DNA of 64,000 nucleotides from NCBI RefSeq assembly GCF_002209535.1, contig NZ_NJIG01000004.1, positions 434,001-498,000 on the forward strand. The letters run 5' to 3'. Shown here one piece after another: positions 43,555-52,255 of the stretch (positions within the stretch are counted from its first letter, which is position 1; each line of letters begins with the position of its first letter). Under the pieces are notes generated by a model, which did not search any database, was not told the origin of the DNA, and saw only the letters and a list, made by a program, of their open reading frames with translations. The position numbers and the translations under genes are program-made. The stretch is from Achromobacter marplatensis (lineage in GTDB: Bacteria > Pseudomonadota > Gammaproteobacteria > Burkholderiales > Burkholderiaceae_B).

Positions 43555-43632
43555 ATAGATCCCCCATTCGTACAAAGCCGCCCGGACGCGTGTTGCGCGT
43601 ATCGCGGTGGCGCACCCTCCTGGAGACTTGTC

Positions 43633-44961
43633 ATGCCCCCGATGGAATTGGCGTCGACCGCGCCCGCTCAGGCGACGCAGCCTGAATCCCGCGAGACCGC
43701 CCGCGCTTACGCCAAGGTGTTCTGGCGCCTGGTGCCGTTCTTGATGCTTTGCTATGTGATCGCGTACCTGGACCGCGTCAACGTCGGCTTCGCCAAGCTG
43801 CAGATGTCGCAAGACCTGGGTTTCAGCGAAACCGTGTTCGGCCTGGGCGCCGGCGTGTTCTTCATCGGCTACTTCCTGTTCGAAGTGCCCAGCAACTTGC
43901 TGATGCACCGGCTGGGCGCGCGAATCTGGATCGCGCGCATCATGATCACGTGGGGCATCTTGTCCGGCATGTTCATGTTCGTCGAGACGCCCACGGGTTT
44001 CTACATCCTGCGCTTCCTGTTGGGCCTGGCCGAAGCGGGTTTCTACCCCGGCGTGATCCTGTACCTGACCTACTGGTATCCAGCCCACCGCCGCGCCAAG
44101 ATCATCGCGCTGTTCATGTCCGCCATTCCGGTGGCCGGCATTTTCGGCAACCCCTTGTCCGGCTGGATCATGGAAGCCTTCCACGGCACGCACGGCCTGC
44201 AGGGCTGGCAGTGGATGTTCCTGATCGAAGCCATCCCCGCGCTGGTGATCGGTGTGGTCACCGTCATGTACCTGGACAACGGCATCTCCAGCGCCAAGTG
44301 GCTGACGGCCGAGGAAAAGCAGTTGCTGACCCGCGAGATCGAACAGGACCAGAAGCAGACGGGCACGCAGCAGCACTCGCTGCGCGCCGTGTTCGCCGAC
44401 AAGCGCGTGTGGTGGATGTGCCTGATCTACTTCGCCTTCGTCGCCGGCCAATACGGGTTGACGTTCTGGATGCCGACGCTGATCAAGTCCACCGGTGTCA
44501 CGGGCGCCTTCAATATCGGGCTGCTGAGCGCCATCCCCTTCCTCTGCGCCATCGTCGTGATGAACCTGCTGGGCCACTCGGCCGACCGCCGCCGTGAGCG
44601 CCGTTGGCACCTGATCGTGCCGGCGCTGGCGGGCGCGATCGGGTTCACCGCGGCGGCGTCCTTTGCCGACAATACCGTGGTGTCGTTGATCTGCCTGTCG
44701 ATGGCCGCAGCCGGCGTGCTGACGTGCGCACCGCTGTTCTGGTCGCTGCCGACGGCCTTCCTGTCCGGCACCGCGGCCGCCGCAGGCATCGCCATCGTCA
44801 ACTCGGTGGGCAACCTGGCGGGTTTCGCCAGCCCGTACATGATCGGCTACCTGAAAGACCTGACCAGCTCGACCGCATCCGGCATGTACGTGCTGGCCGC
44901 CGTGCTGGTCATCGGCGCCATCGCGGTCTGGTTTACGCCGGCCAAGCTGGTCAACCGCTGA
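43633..44961 (+). CDS. MFS transporter, anion:cation symporter type (probable tetronate importer)
   Basis: 442 residues, 12 predicted membrane segments. ACS/hexuronate-type features: FLMLCYVIAYLDRVNVGFAKL in helix 1, FFIGYFLFEVPSNLLMHRLGARIWIARIM (MFS motif A region) and LRFLLGLAEAGFYPGVILYLTYWYP. Such proteins import sugar acids and other organic anions with protons. Its position inside the tetronate operon, between otnC and otnI, makes threonate/erythronate the best guess. CTGGAGA precedes the start. Confidence 0.87.
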   Translation: MPPMELASTAPAQATQPESRETARAYAKVFWRLVPFLMLCYVIAYLDRVNVGFAKLQMSQDLGFSETVFGLGAGVFFIGYFLFEVPSNLLMHRLGARIWIARIMITWGILSGMFMFVETPTGFYILRFLLGLAEAGFYPGVILYLTYWYPAHRRAKIIALFMSAIPVAGIFGNPLSGWIMEAFHGTHGLQGWQWMFLIEAIPALVIGVVTVMYLDNGISSAKWLTAEEKQLLTREIEQDQKQTGTQQHSLRAVFADKRVWWMCLIYFAFVAGQYGLTFWMPTLIKSTGVTGAFNIGLLSAIPFLCAIVVMNLLGHSADRRRERRWHLIVPALAGAIGFTAAASFADNTVVSLICLSMAAAGVLTCAPLFWSLPTAFLSGTAAAAGIAIVNSVGNLAGFASPYMIGYLKDLTSSTASGMYVLAAVLVIGAIAVWFTPAKLVNR

Positions 44962-45001
44962 TGCCGCCACGCTATTTACCTTTTGACCCCAAGGATTCGC
45001 C

Positions 45002-45787
45002 ATGCCGCGCCTAGCCGCCAACCTGACCATGATGTACACCGAGCATGCCTTCCTGGATCGCTTCCAGGCGGCTGCCAAAGACGGGTTTACCGGCGTCGAG
45101 TTCCTGTTCCCCTATGAATTCGCCGCCGCAGACTTGAAGGCCCGCCTGGCGGACAACGGCTTGACGCAGGCCCTGTTCAACGCGCCGCCGGGAGACTGGG
45201 GCGCGGGCGAACGCGGCATCGCGTCCTTGCCCGGGCGGGAAAGCGAGTTCCAGCGTGGGGTGGAGCAGGCGCTGGAGTACGCCGCCCAGTTGGGCAATCG
45301 CAGCCTGCATGTGATGGCCGGCCTGATTCGGCCGGGCGAGGACCGCGCGGCGCACCATGACACCTATCTGAAGAACCTGGCGTTCGCGGCCCGCGCCGCG
45401 GCAACGGCCGATATCACTATTGTGATTGAGCCGATAAACACCCGTGATATTCCCGGATTCTTCCTGAACCGCCAAGACGACGCGCAAGCCATCTGCGCCG
45501 AGGTCGGCGCACCCAACCTGAAAGTGCAGTTCGACTGCTATCACTGCCAGATCGTCGAAGGCGACATCGCCGTGAAGCTGCAGCGCGATATGGCGGGCAT
45601 CGGCCACATCCAGATCGCCGGCGTGCCCGAGCGGCACGAGCCCGACCTGGGCGAATTGAACTACCCCTACCTGTTCGAGCGGATCGACGCGCTGGGCTAC
45701 ACCGGCTGGATCGGCTGCGAATACCGCCCCAAGGCCGGCACGTCCGCCGGGCTGGGCTGGGCCCAACCTTATCTTGCCAACCATTGA
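45002..45787 (+). CDS. otnI: 2-oxo-tetronate isomerase (hydroxypyruvate isomerase family)
   Basis: 261 residues with AAGGA upstream of ATG 45002. TIM-barrel isomerase of the Hyi family: [23 protein letters not shown] near residue 15, [16 protein letters not shown] near 145 with the metal-binding Glu, [16 protein letters not shown] near 180, and [13 protein letters not shown] near 240 with the second Glu. In this pathway it converts 2-oxo-tetronate to 3-oxo-tetronate, the substrate of OtnK. Confidence 0.9.
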   Translation: MPRLAANLTMMYTEHAFLDRFQAAAKDGFTGVEFLFPYEFAAADLKARLADNGLTQALFNAPPGDWGAGERGIASLPGRESEFQRGVEQALEYAAQLGNRSLHVMAGLIRPGEDRAAHHDTYLKNLAFAARAAATADITIVIEPINTRDIPGFFLNRQDDAQAICAEVGAPNLKVQFDCYHCQIVEGDIAVKLQRDMAGIGHIQIAGVPERHEPDLGELNYPYLFERIDALGYTGWIGCEYRPKAGTSAGLGWAQPYLANH

Positions 45788-45797
45788 GCATCCCATC

Positions 45798-46772
45798 ATG
45801 AAGATCCTGATCACCGGCGGCGCCGGATTCCTGGGCCAGCGGCTGGCCCGCAAACTGCTTGAACAAAGCACGCTGACGCTGGATGGCAGCGGCCCGCAAC
45901 CCATCACGCAGATCGACTTGCTGGACGTCGTGAAATCCGACGCGCTGACCGATCCGCGCGTGAATTCGCAGGTGGGCGACATCGCCGACCCGGCGGTGCT
46001 GCGCCAGGCCATCGACACGGATACGCGCGCCATTTTCCATCTGGCGGCCATCGTCAGCGGCCAGGCAGAAGCGGATTTCGATCTGGGCATGCGCATCAAC
46101 CTGGACGCCTCCCGCGCCCTGCTTGAAACGTGCCGCGCGCTGGGACACAAGCCGCGCGTGATCTTCACCAGCTCGGTGGCCGTCTACGGCGGTGCCTTGC
46201 CAGAAATCGTGCGCGACGACACGGCGCTGAATCCGCAGTCTTCCTACGGCACGCAGAAAGCCATCGCCGAACTGCTGCTGGCGGACTACACGCGCCGCGG
46301 CTTCGTCGACGGCCGCGTGCTGCGCTTGCCCACCATCAGCGTGCGCCCCGGCCGTCCCAATGCCGCTGCGTCCTCGTTCGCCAGCGGCATCATCCGCGAA
46401 CCCCTGAATGGCGAAGCGGCGGTCTGCCCGGTCGGCGCCGACACGCGCTTGTGGCTGCTGTCGCCGCGTGGCGCGATCCAGGCGCTGATCGCCGGTTGCG
46501 AATTGCAGGCGGACGCCGTGGCCGACCGCGCGCCGATCAATCTGCCGGGGGTGTCCGTCACGGTGGCCGACATGGCGCAGGCGCTGCGCGAGGTGGCGGG
46601 CGATGAAGTCGCCGACCGCATCACGTGGCAAGCCGATGAACGCGTCGAACGCATCGTAGGCAGCTGGCCCGGCCGCTGGGACACCTCGCGCGCGACTCGC
46701 CTGGGCTTGAAAGGCGACAACAGTTTCGCGGACATCATCCGCGCCTACCAGGCCGACGACCTGCCGCGCTAA
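45798..46772 (+). CDS. denD: D-erythronate dehydrogenase
   Basis: 324 residues from ATG 45798. Extended SDR/epimerase-type Rossmann protein: MKILITGGAGFLGQRLARKLL, VIFTSSVAVYGG near residue 125 and the catalytic YGTQKAIAE near 155. The family name is NAD-dependent epimerase, but the DenD subgroup (with LRLPTISVRPGRPNAAAS) oxidises D-erythronate to the 2-oxo acid. Together with LtnD this lets the operon use both D-erythronate and L-threonate. Confidence 0.88.
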   Translation: MKILITGGAGFLGQRLARKLLEQSTLTLDGSGPQPITQIDLLDVVKSDALTDPRVNSQVGDIADPAVLRQAIDTDTRAIFHLAAIVSGQAEADFDLGMRINLDASRALLETCRALGHKPRVIFTSSVAVYGGALPEIVRDDTALNPQSSYGTQKAIAELLLADYTRRGFVDGRVLRLPTISVRPGRPNAAASSFASGIIREPLNGEAAVCPVGADTRLWLLSPRGAIQALIAGCELQADAVADRAPINLPGVSVTVADMAQALREVAGDEVADRITWQADERVERIVGSWPGRWDTSRATRLGLKGDNSFADIIRAYQADDLPR

Positions 46773-46817
46773 GCGGCGGACGGCGGCCTTCTTGGATTTC
46801 CCAGGACGACGAAAGAC

Positions 46818-47726
46818 ATGACTCTTACGCAACCTTCTTCACGCCGCGTCGGCGTCATCGGCCTGGGCGCCATGGGCGCGGGCATCGCGCAAAGCCTGCG
46901 CCGCGCCGGCCATGACGTGCACGTCTACGACATTCGCGCCGAGGCCGCCGCGGCCTTTGCCGCGCAGGGCGGCGTGGCCTGCGCCACACTGGCCGACATG
47001 GCCGCCGCGTGCGACATCGTGATCAGCGTGGTCGTCAATGCCCAGCAGACCGAAGCCGTGCTGTATGGCGAAGGCGGCATTGCCGCCGCCTTGCGCGCCG
47101 GCGCCGTGTTCGTGATGTGCTCTACCGTTGATCCCAGCTGGTCCATCGCGCTGGAAGCGCGGCTGGCCGAGCAGGGCGTGTTGTACCTGGACGCGCCCAT
47201 CTCCGGTGGCGCGGCCAAGGCCGCTGCCGGCCAGATGACGATGATGACCGCCGGTCGCGCCGCCGCCTACGAGGCCTGCGGCGCGGTGCTGGAATCGATG
47301 GCCGGCAAGGTCTATCGCCTGGGCGACAGCGCCGGTGCGGGCAGCAAGGTCAAGATCATCAACCAGTTGCTGGCTGGCGTGCACATCGCGGCCGCCGCCG
47401 AGGCGATGGCGCTGGGCCTGCGCGAAGGCGTGGACGCGGACGCCTTGTACGAGGTCATCACGCACAGCGCGGGCAACAGCTGGATGTTCGAGAACCGCAT
47501 GGCGCATGTGCTGGCGGGCGACTACACGCCGCTGTCCGCCGTGGACATCTTCGTCAAGGACCTGGGGCTGGTGCTGGACACCGCCCGGCACACCAAATTC
47601 CCGTTGCCGCTGGCATCGACCGCGCATCAGATGTTCATGCAGGCGTCCACCGCCGGACATGGCCGCGAGGACGACAGCGCCGTTATCAAGATCTTCCCGG
47701 GCATTACCCTGCCGGAGGCAAAATGA
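46818..47726 (+). CDS. ltnD: L-threonate dehydrogenase
   Basis: 302 residues. Beta-hydroxyacid dehydrogenase family: GVIGLGAMGAGIAQSLRRAGH near residue 12, DAPISGGAAKAAAGQMTMMTAG near 125 and the catalytic lysine region SKVKIINQLLAGVHIAAAAEAM near 175, which is the LtnD-type sequence. It oxidises L-threonate to 2-oxo-tetronate with NAD+. Its stop overlaps the otnK start (ATGA), tying it to the kinase. Confidence 0.9.
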   Translation: MTLTQPSSRRVGVIGLGAMGAGIAQSLRRAGHDVHVYDIRAEAAAAFAAQGGVACATLADMAAACDIVISVVVNAQQTEAVLYGEGGIAAALRAGAVFVMCSTVDPSWSIALEARLAEQGVLYLDAPISGGAAKAAAGQMTMMTAGRAAAYEACGAVLESMAGKVYRLGDSAGAGSKVKIINQLLAGVHIAAAAEAMALGLREGVDADALYEVITHSAGNSWMFENRMAHVLAGDYTPLSAVDIFVKDLGLVLDTARHTKFPLPLASTAHQMFMQASTAGHGREDDSAVIKIFPGITLPEAK

Positions 47727-48976
47727 GCATCAAACTGGGCTGTATCGCCGACGATTTCACGGGTGCGACCGACCTGGCCAACAACCTGGTGCGCGCCGGC
47801 ATGCGCACGGTGCAGACCATCGGCATTCCCGGCGCGCCGTTGCGCGATGACGCGGACGCCGTGGTTGTGGCGCTGAAGACCCGCACGCTGCCGGCGGGGC
47901 AAGCCGTGGCGCAGTCGCTGGCCGCGCTGCAATGGCTGCAGCAGCAGGGCGCCGAGCAGATCTACTTCAAATACTGCTCCACCTTCGACAGCACGCCGCT
48001 GGGCAACATCGGCCCCGTGACCGATGCGTTGATGACGCAACTGGGCACGGCCTTCACCATCGCCACGCCGGCGTTTCCCGACAACAAGCGCACGGTCTTC
48101 AAGGGCTATCTGTTTGCGGGCGACGTGCTGCTGAACGAATCGGGCATGCAGCATCATCCGCTGACGCCGATGACGGATCCGAATCTCGTCCGTGTGCTGT
48201 CGGCGCAGACGTCGCGCAAGGTCGGCTTGATCGACTACAGCGTGGTGGCGGCGGGCAGCGAGGCGATCCGTGCGCGCATCCAGACCTTGCAGGCGGAAGG
48301 TATCGAGATCGCCATCGTGGACGCGGTGTCCAACAACGATCTGCTGGCCCTGGGGCCGGCGCTTCGCGGCATGCAGCTGGTCACGGCGGGTTCCGGCGTG
48401 GCGATCGGCCTGCCGGGCAACTGGGGCCTGACGCCGGCCAACGCCGCCGGCCAGACCCGCGCCGCCGGTCTGCAAGCGGTGGTGGCAGGAAGCTGCTCCA
48501 CCGCCACCAATGGGCAGGTGGCCGCCTTCATTGAAAGCGGCCGCCCGGCCTATGCGCTGGATCTCATGCGGATCGCGGCAGGCGAGGACGTGGTCGCGCA
48601 AGTGCTGGCCTGGGCCGAGCCCCGTATGCAGGACGGCCCGGTGCTGGTCTATTCCACCGCGCAACCGGATCAGGTCAAGCAGGCGCAGGGCGCATTGGGC
48701 GCGGCGCAGGCGGGCGCCATGATCGAAGAGGCCATCGCGCGCATCGCGGTCGGCCTGGTCGAACGTGGCGTGCGGCAACTGATCGTGGCGGGCGGTGAGA
48801 CCTCGGGCGCGGTGGTGCAGGCGCTGGGGCTGGAACAGATCGCCATCGGCGAACAGATCGATCCAGGCGTGCCCTGGTGCGCGGGCTACACGCCGGTGGC
48901 AGAAGACGACGTCAGCATCGCGCTGAAGTCGGGCAACTTCGGCACGCCGGACTTCTTCATCAAGGCGTTCAGGTAG
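47723..48976 (+). CDS. otnK: 3-oxo-tetronate kinase (DUF1537 family)
   Basis: 417 residues. DUF1537 kinase fold: N-terminal substrate domain with LGCIADDFTGATDLANNLVR, then KYCSTFDSTPLGNIGPV near residue 90 and TPAFPDNKRTVFKGYLF near 115; the C-terminal ATP domain has LIVAGGETSGAVVQALGL near 355. It phosphorylates 3-oxo-tetronate to the 4-phosphate, which OtnC then decarboxylates. It is the diagnostic gene of the pathway and the last of the operon. Confidence 0.93.
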   Translation: MSIKLGCIADDFTGATDLANNLVRAGMRTVQTIGIPGAPLRDDADAVVVALKTRTLPAGQAVAQSLAALQWLQQQGAEQIYFKYCSTFDSTPLGNIGPVTDALMTQLGTAFTIATPAFPDNKRTVFKGYLFAGDVLLNESGMQHHPLTPMTDPNLVRVLSAQTSRKVGLIDYSVVAAGSEAIRARIQTLQAEGIEIAIVDAVSNNDLLALGPALRGMQLVTAGSGVAIGLPGNWGLTPANAAGQTRAAGLQAVVAGSCSTATNGQVAAFIESGRPAYALDLMRIAAGEDVVAQVLAWAEPRMQDGPVLVYSTAQPDQVKQAQGALGAAQAGAMIEEAIARIAVGLVERGVRQLIVAGGETSGAVVQALGLEQIAIGEQIDPGVPWCAGYTPVAEDDVSIALKSGNFGTPDFFIKAFR

Positions 48977-49014
48977 TTTCCGAGCTGGCGGTGCGGGCGA
49001 AACAGGCGACGCGC

Positions 49015-49722
49015 TTAGCGATGCGCCTGGCTCAGCCGCTTGGCCGCATTCACCATGTGGATGCGTGCCGCCTCGCGGGCGCCTTCCACGTCCTGGCTGC
49101 GGATGGCTTCGACGATGGCGATGTGTTCCTGCATCACGTCGCGCATCAGGTTGGCATGGCGGGCCTCGTTGCCGCGCGTCACGCGGGTGGCGGCTTCCAG
49201 GAACTGGCTGACGAAAGCCAGGGTGGTCAGGAAGTACGGGTTGCCGGTGGCGCGGGCAATGCTGCGGTGAAACGCCACGTCTTCCTTCACGCCGTCGCCG
49301 CCATCGGCGACCGCTTGCGAGATTGCGGCCAGCGCGCGGTCGATATCCGTCATGTCGCGCTTCTTGCGCACCGCCGCGGCCTGAGCCGCGATTTCGGTCT
49401 CCAGCGCGCGACGCAAATCCACGATGTGCAGGACGGCCTCCAGCGAGCTCAGCTCGGTGGCGTCGATGCGCAGCGCCCGGTTGCCCGTCAGTCCGGTGAC
49501 GAAGACGCCGCTGCCTTGCCGCGCTTCCACGATGCCGTCTTGCCGCAAGCGCGACACCGCTTCGCGGATGACGGTGCGGCTGACGCCGAACTGTTCGGCC
49601 AGCATGGCTTCGGTGGGCAGCTTTTCACCGGGCAGCACGCGCCCCTCGTCGATTTCGGCGAGCAGGCGCTTGGCGACGGTGTCGGTCAGCGTGGGAGGGG
49701 AAGGAAGTCTTGGAAACGCCAT
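49015..49722 (-). CDS. GntR-family regulator (FCD subfamily) of the tetronate operon
   Basis: 235 residues. N-terminal winged helix: VAKRLLAEIDEGRVLPGEKLPTEAMLAEQFGVSRTVIREAVSRL, then GSGVFVT, followed by the helical FCD ligand domain (LRRALETEIAAQAAA, EDVAFHRSIARATGNPYFL). It is convergent with otnK, 38 bases apart, the usual place for the regulator of otn/ltn operons. Candidate sites share ATGATRACC: 42807-42815 before otnC and 49787-49795 before this gene. The operator assignment is weak. Confidence 0.88.
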   Translation of the reverse strand: MAFPRLPSPPTLTDTVAKRLLAEIDEGRVLPGEKLPTEAMLAEQFGVSRTVIREAVSRLRQDGIVEARQGSGVFVTGLTGNRALRIDATELSSLEAVLHIVDLRRALETEIAAQAAAVRKKRDMTDIDRALAAISQAVADGGDGVKEDVAFHRSIARATGNPYFLTTLAFVSQFLEAATRVTRGNEARHANLMRDVMQEHIAIVEAIRSQDVEGAREAARIHMVNAAKRLSQAHR

Positions 49723-49845
49723 GGATGATGAACGCAGAGAGGACGCGGCAGGCCGGTCTGAAGGCCTGCGGCTGAGTCCGGCGCCAATGATAACCGGTTG
49801 CCTGGGGCAGGGCCTGTCGGCATTGAAAGGCGCTACGCGCCGGCC

Positions 49846-50742
49846 CTAGGCCGCGGGCCCGGCACGCGCCGCCATCAGGCAATCGACGAAGCACTGGGCG
49901 GCCGGCGTGGGCGGCGAGTCGGCGCGCGTCAGGATGGACACGCGCGCGGCGGGCAGCTCGTGCGCCAGCGGCACCATGCGCAAGGGCCGCGGCATCAGCT
50001 GGTGGTCGAACAGGGCCCGCACGAAGATGCCCAGCGCATCGCTTTCGGCCATGATCGCCAGCGCGATGGCGATGGACTGACAGGGGATGATGTCGCGCGG
50101 CGGCGGCAGCCCGTGGGCGTCGAACGCCAGCCGCAGCAGGTTCGCCGGCGCCTGGATGTTGCCGGGCAGCAGCCACAGCGCGTCGTGCATGTCGGCCAGG
50201 CTGCGCGCATGGCGCAACGGATGGCCGATCCGCGCGCCCACCGCCATCGGCAGCGTGAACAGTGTCTGGCGCGCAAAGCCGTCGTCGATGTTGCCGTCGT
50301 ATTCCGTCTGCACCAGCAGGTCGTAGCGGCCCGATTCCAATTGTTCGTGACTGTAGGGCGGCGCGACCTCGTTGAACGACACCGCCACGCGCGGCATCCG
50401 GGCGCGGAATGCCATCAGCGCGGCGGGCAGCGCCGTCAGCGCCGAAGAACTGATGGCCAGGTTCAGCGTGCCGCCTTCGCCGTCGCGCATCTGCCCGATT
50501 TCTTCCTGCGCTTTGCGCGCTTCCTGCAAGATCAGCACGGCGCGCCTGTATAGCGCCTCGCCATAGGTCGTGAGCTCTACGCCGCGTGCGCTGCGGCGCA
50601 CCAATTCGGCGCCCACGCTTTGCTCAAGCTCGCGCAGGCTGCGCGTGGCGGCGGGCTGGGTGACGAACAGGGCACGGGCCGCCGCACGGATGCTGCGGTG
50701 TTCGGCGATCAGGACAAAAGTGCGCAGTTGGCGCAGGTTCAT
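49846..50742 (-). CDS. LysR-family transcriptional regulator
   Basis: 298 residues. Classic LysR helix-turn-helix: MNLRQLRTFVLIAEHRSIRAAARALFVTQPAATRSLRELE, then a C-terminal effector domain starting about residue 90 (GTLNLAISSSALTALPAALMAFRAR). It is divergent from the first MFS/DUF2817 cassette, the standard arrangement for a LysR regulator and its target. It may control both copies of the cassette, since their promoters match. Confidence 0.9.
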   Translation of the reverse strand: MNLRQLRTFVLIAEHRSIRAAARALFVTQPAATRSLRELEQSVGAELVRRSARGVELTTYGEALYRRAVLILQEARKAQEEIGQMRDGEGGTLNLAISSSALTALPAALMAFRARMPRVAVSFNEVAPPYSHEQLESGRYDLLVQTEYDGNIDDGFARQTLFTLPMAVGARIGHPLRHARSLADMHDALWLLPGNIQAPANLLRLAFDAHGLPPPRDIIPCQSIAIALAIMAESDALGIFVRALFDHQLMPRPLRMVPLAHELPAARVSILTRADSPPTPAAQCFVDCLMAARAGPAA

Positions 50743-50748
50743 GGGTAG

Positions 50749-50777
50749 GGTCCGGAACCGGACCAGTCCGAAGACTG
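50749..50777. promoter_or_regulatory. Adjacent inverted repeats in the LysR/MFS divergent region
   Basis: GGTCCGG-aa-CCGGACC (50749-50764) is directly followed by CAGTC-cgaa-GACTG (50764-50777). They begin seven bases before the LysR start codon (minus strand), in its leader or promoter, and could form an autoregulatory site or leader hairpins. Confidence 0.4.
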
Positions 50778-50822
50778 GGCAGGGATATAAGAAAAAGGTT
50801 TCACTGGAACAAAAATACTGTC

Positions 50823-50851
50823 TTTTCCTTATCGTGCGCCATCCGTATATT
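50823..50851 (+). promoter_or_regulatory. Putative promoter of cassette copy 1
   Basis: TTTTCC and TATATT are 17 bases apart and 73 bases ahead of the MFS start. The same arrangement (TTCTCC, 17 bases, TATATT) with the 10-mer TCCGTATATT at its right end occurs before cassette copy 2 at 53690-53718, which supports it as a real promoter. The -35 match is weak, which would fit an activator such as LysR. Confidence 0.5.
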
Positions 50852-50923
50852 CATCCACACGGGGTCGTCACAGCGTCCGGGTCCACGGAACGGTCACCCC
50901 GGCACGGACATCAAGGGGAAAAC

Positions 50924-52255
50924 ATGTCTATCGCCATCGCCGCCACGCCTGGCCGGCAGGATCTGCATTCATCGACGATGCGCCGGCGCGTGATCGCCGG
51001 CACCACCATCGGCAACGCTCTGGAGTTCTTTGACTTCACCGTGTTCACGTTCCTGATGCTCGTCATCGGGCCGTTGTTCTTTCCGGCCGCCTCCAGTTAT
51101 GGCCAGTTGCTGTTGACCACCGCCACCTTCGGCGTGGGCTTCCTGATGCGGCCGGTGGGCGGCATGCTGATCGGTTCCTACGCCGACCGCCACGGCCGCC
51201 GCGCCGCCATGACGCTGACCTTGTGGCTGATGGGGCTGGGCTGCGGGCTGATCGCGGTGGCGCCCACCTACGCCCAGATGGGGGTGATGGGGCCTGTGCT
51301 GATGGTGCTGGCGCGCTTGATCCAGGGCTTTGCCGCCGGCGGCGAGGTGGGTGCGTCCACGACGCTGCTGGTGGAGCACGCGCCGGCGAACCAGCGCGGC
51401 TTCTATTCCAGTTGGCAGTTCGGCAGCCAGTCACTGGGCGTAATGCTGGGCGCGCTGACCGTGGCGCTCTTGACGGCCGCGCTTACCAAGGAACAGATGC
51501 AGGACTGGGGCTGGCGCGTGCCTTTCGTGATCGGCATCCTGACCGTGCCGGTCGGCGCCTACATTCGCCGCAACCTGGAGGAAACGCTGGAGCCCGCCCA
51601 GGCGCCCGCGGCGACGCGCGCCGCCTCCACCCACCAGCCCCTGCGCCGCGTCTTCGCCGACCATAAGGCCCAGATCGTCAAAGGCATCCTGCTGGTGATC
51701 GGCGGCATGGTCTGCGCGCAGATCATCGGCTTCTACATGCCCGCCTACGCCAGCAAGGAACTGGGCCTGCCGGCCACCTCCACGCTCTTCGCCAGCGTGG
51801 TGCTGGGGGCCATCGGTTTTGTGCTGGCGCCGTTTGTCGGCATGCTGGCCGATCGGGTCGGGCGCAAGCGGGTCATCTTCTGGTCGCGCGCGGTGACCGT
51901 GTGCGCGTTGCTGCCGTGCTTTCAATGGCTGGTGTCCGCGCCCAGCACTGCGCGCCTGATGACGGTGATTGCGCTGCTGGCCATCCTGCTGGCGCTGCAG
52001 ACGGCGCCCACCATCACCATGCTGCCCGAACTGTTTCCGAAGGCGGTACGCACGACGGGGATGTCCGTGGTGTATGGGCTGGGCATCTCTGTGTTCGGCG
52101 GCTTCGCGCAGTTTTTCGTGACCTGGCTGCTGCACGTCACCGGCAATCCGATGGCCCCCGCCTGGTACTTGATGGTGACCGTGACGCTATCGACCGTGGT
52201 GCTGTTCTGGATCCAGGACCGCACCGGCCATGAAATCGACAAGCAGGAGGCATGA
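50924..52255 (+). CDS. MFS transporter, metabolite:H+ symporter type, copy 1
   Basis: 443 residues from ATG 50924 with AAGGGG upstream. MHS-family features: MRRRVIAGTTIGNALEFFDF, then MLIGSYADRHGRR (MFS motif A) and LIQGFAAGGEVGASTTLLVEH in helices 4-5; 12 membrane segments. MHS transporters carry organic acids, betaines and similar small solutes with protons. Its stop overlaps the next peptidase start (ATGA), so the solute and peptidase are linked, perhaps a peptide or acylated amino acid. A close paralogue lies at 53791-55134. Confidence 0.88.
   Translation: MSIAIAATPGRQDLHSSTMRRRVIAGTTIGNALEFFDFTVFTFLMLVIGPLFFPAASSYGQLLLTTATFGVGFLMRPVGGMLIGSYADRHGRRAAMTLTLWLMGLGCGLIAVAPTYAQMGVMGPVLMVLARLIQGFAAGGEVGASTTLLVEHAPANQRGFYSSWQFGSQSLGVMLGALTVALLTAALTKEQMQDWGWRVPFVIGILTVPVGAYIRRNLEETLEPAQAPAATRAASTHQPLRRVFADHKAQIVKGILLVIGGMVCAQIIGFYMPAYASKELGLPATSTLFASVVLGAIGFVLAPFVGMLADRVGRKRVIFWSRAVTVCALLPCFQWLVSAPSTARLMTVIALLAILLALQTAPTITMLPELFPKAVRTTGMSVVYGLGISVFGGFAQFFVTWLLHVTGNPMAPAWYLMVTVTLSTVVLFWIQDRTGHEIDKQEA

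Noticed and set aside
42844..45078. A 744-codon open frame on the minus strand opposite otnC and the MFS gene
   Set aside because: Its translation is rich in Arg, His, Gln and Gly with no domain pattern, as expected for the antisense of GC-rich genes; the plus-strand genes have full family motifs.
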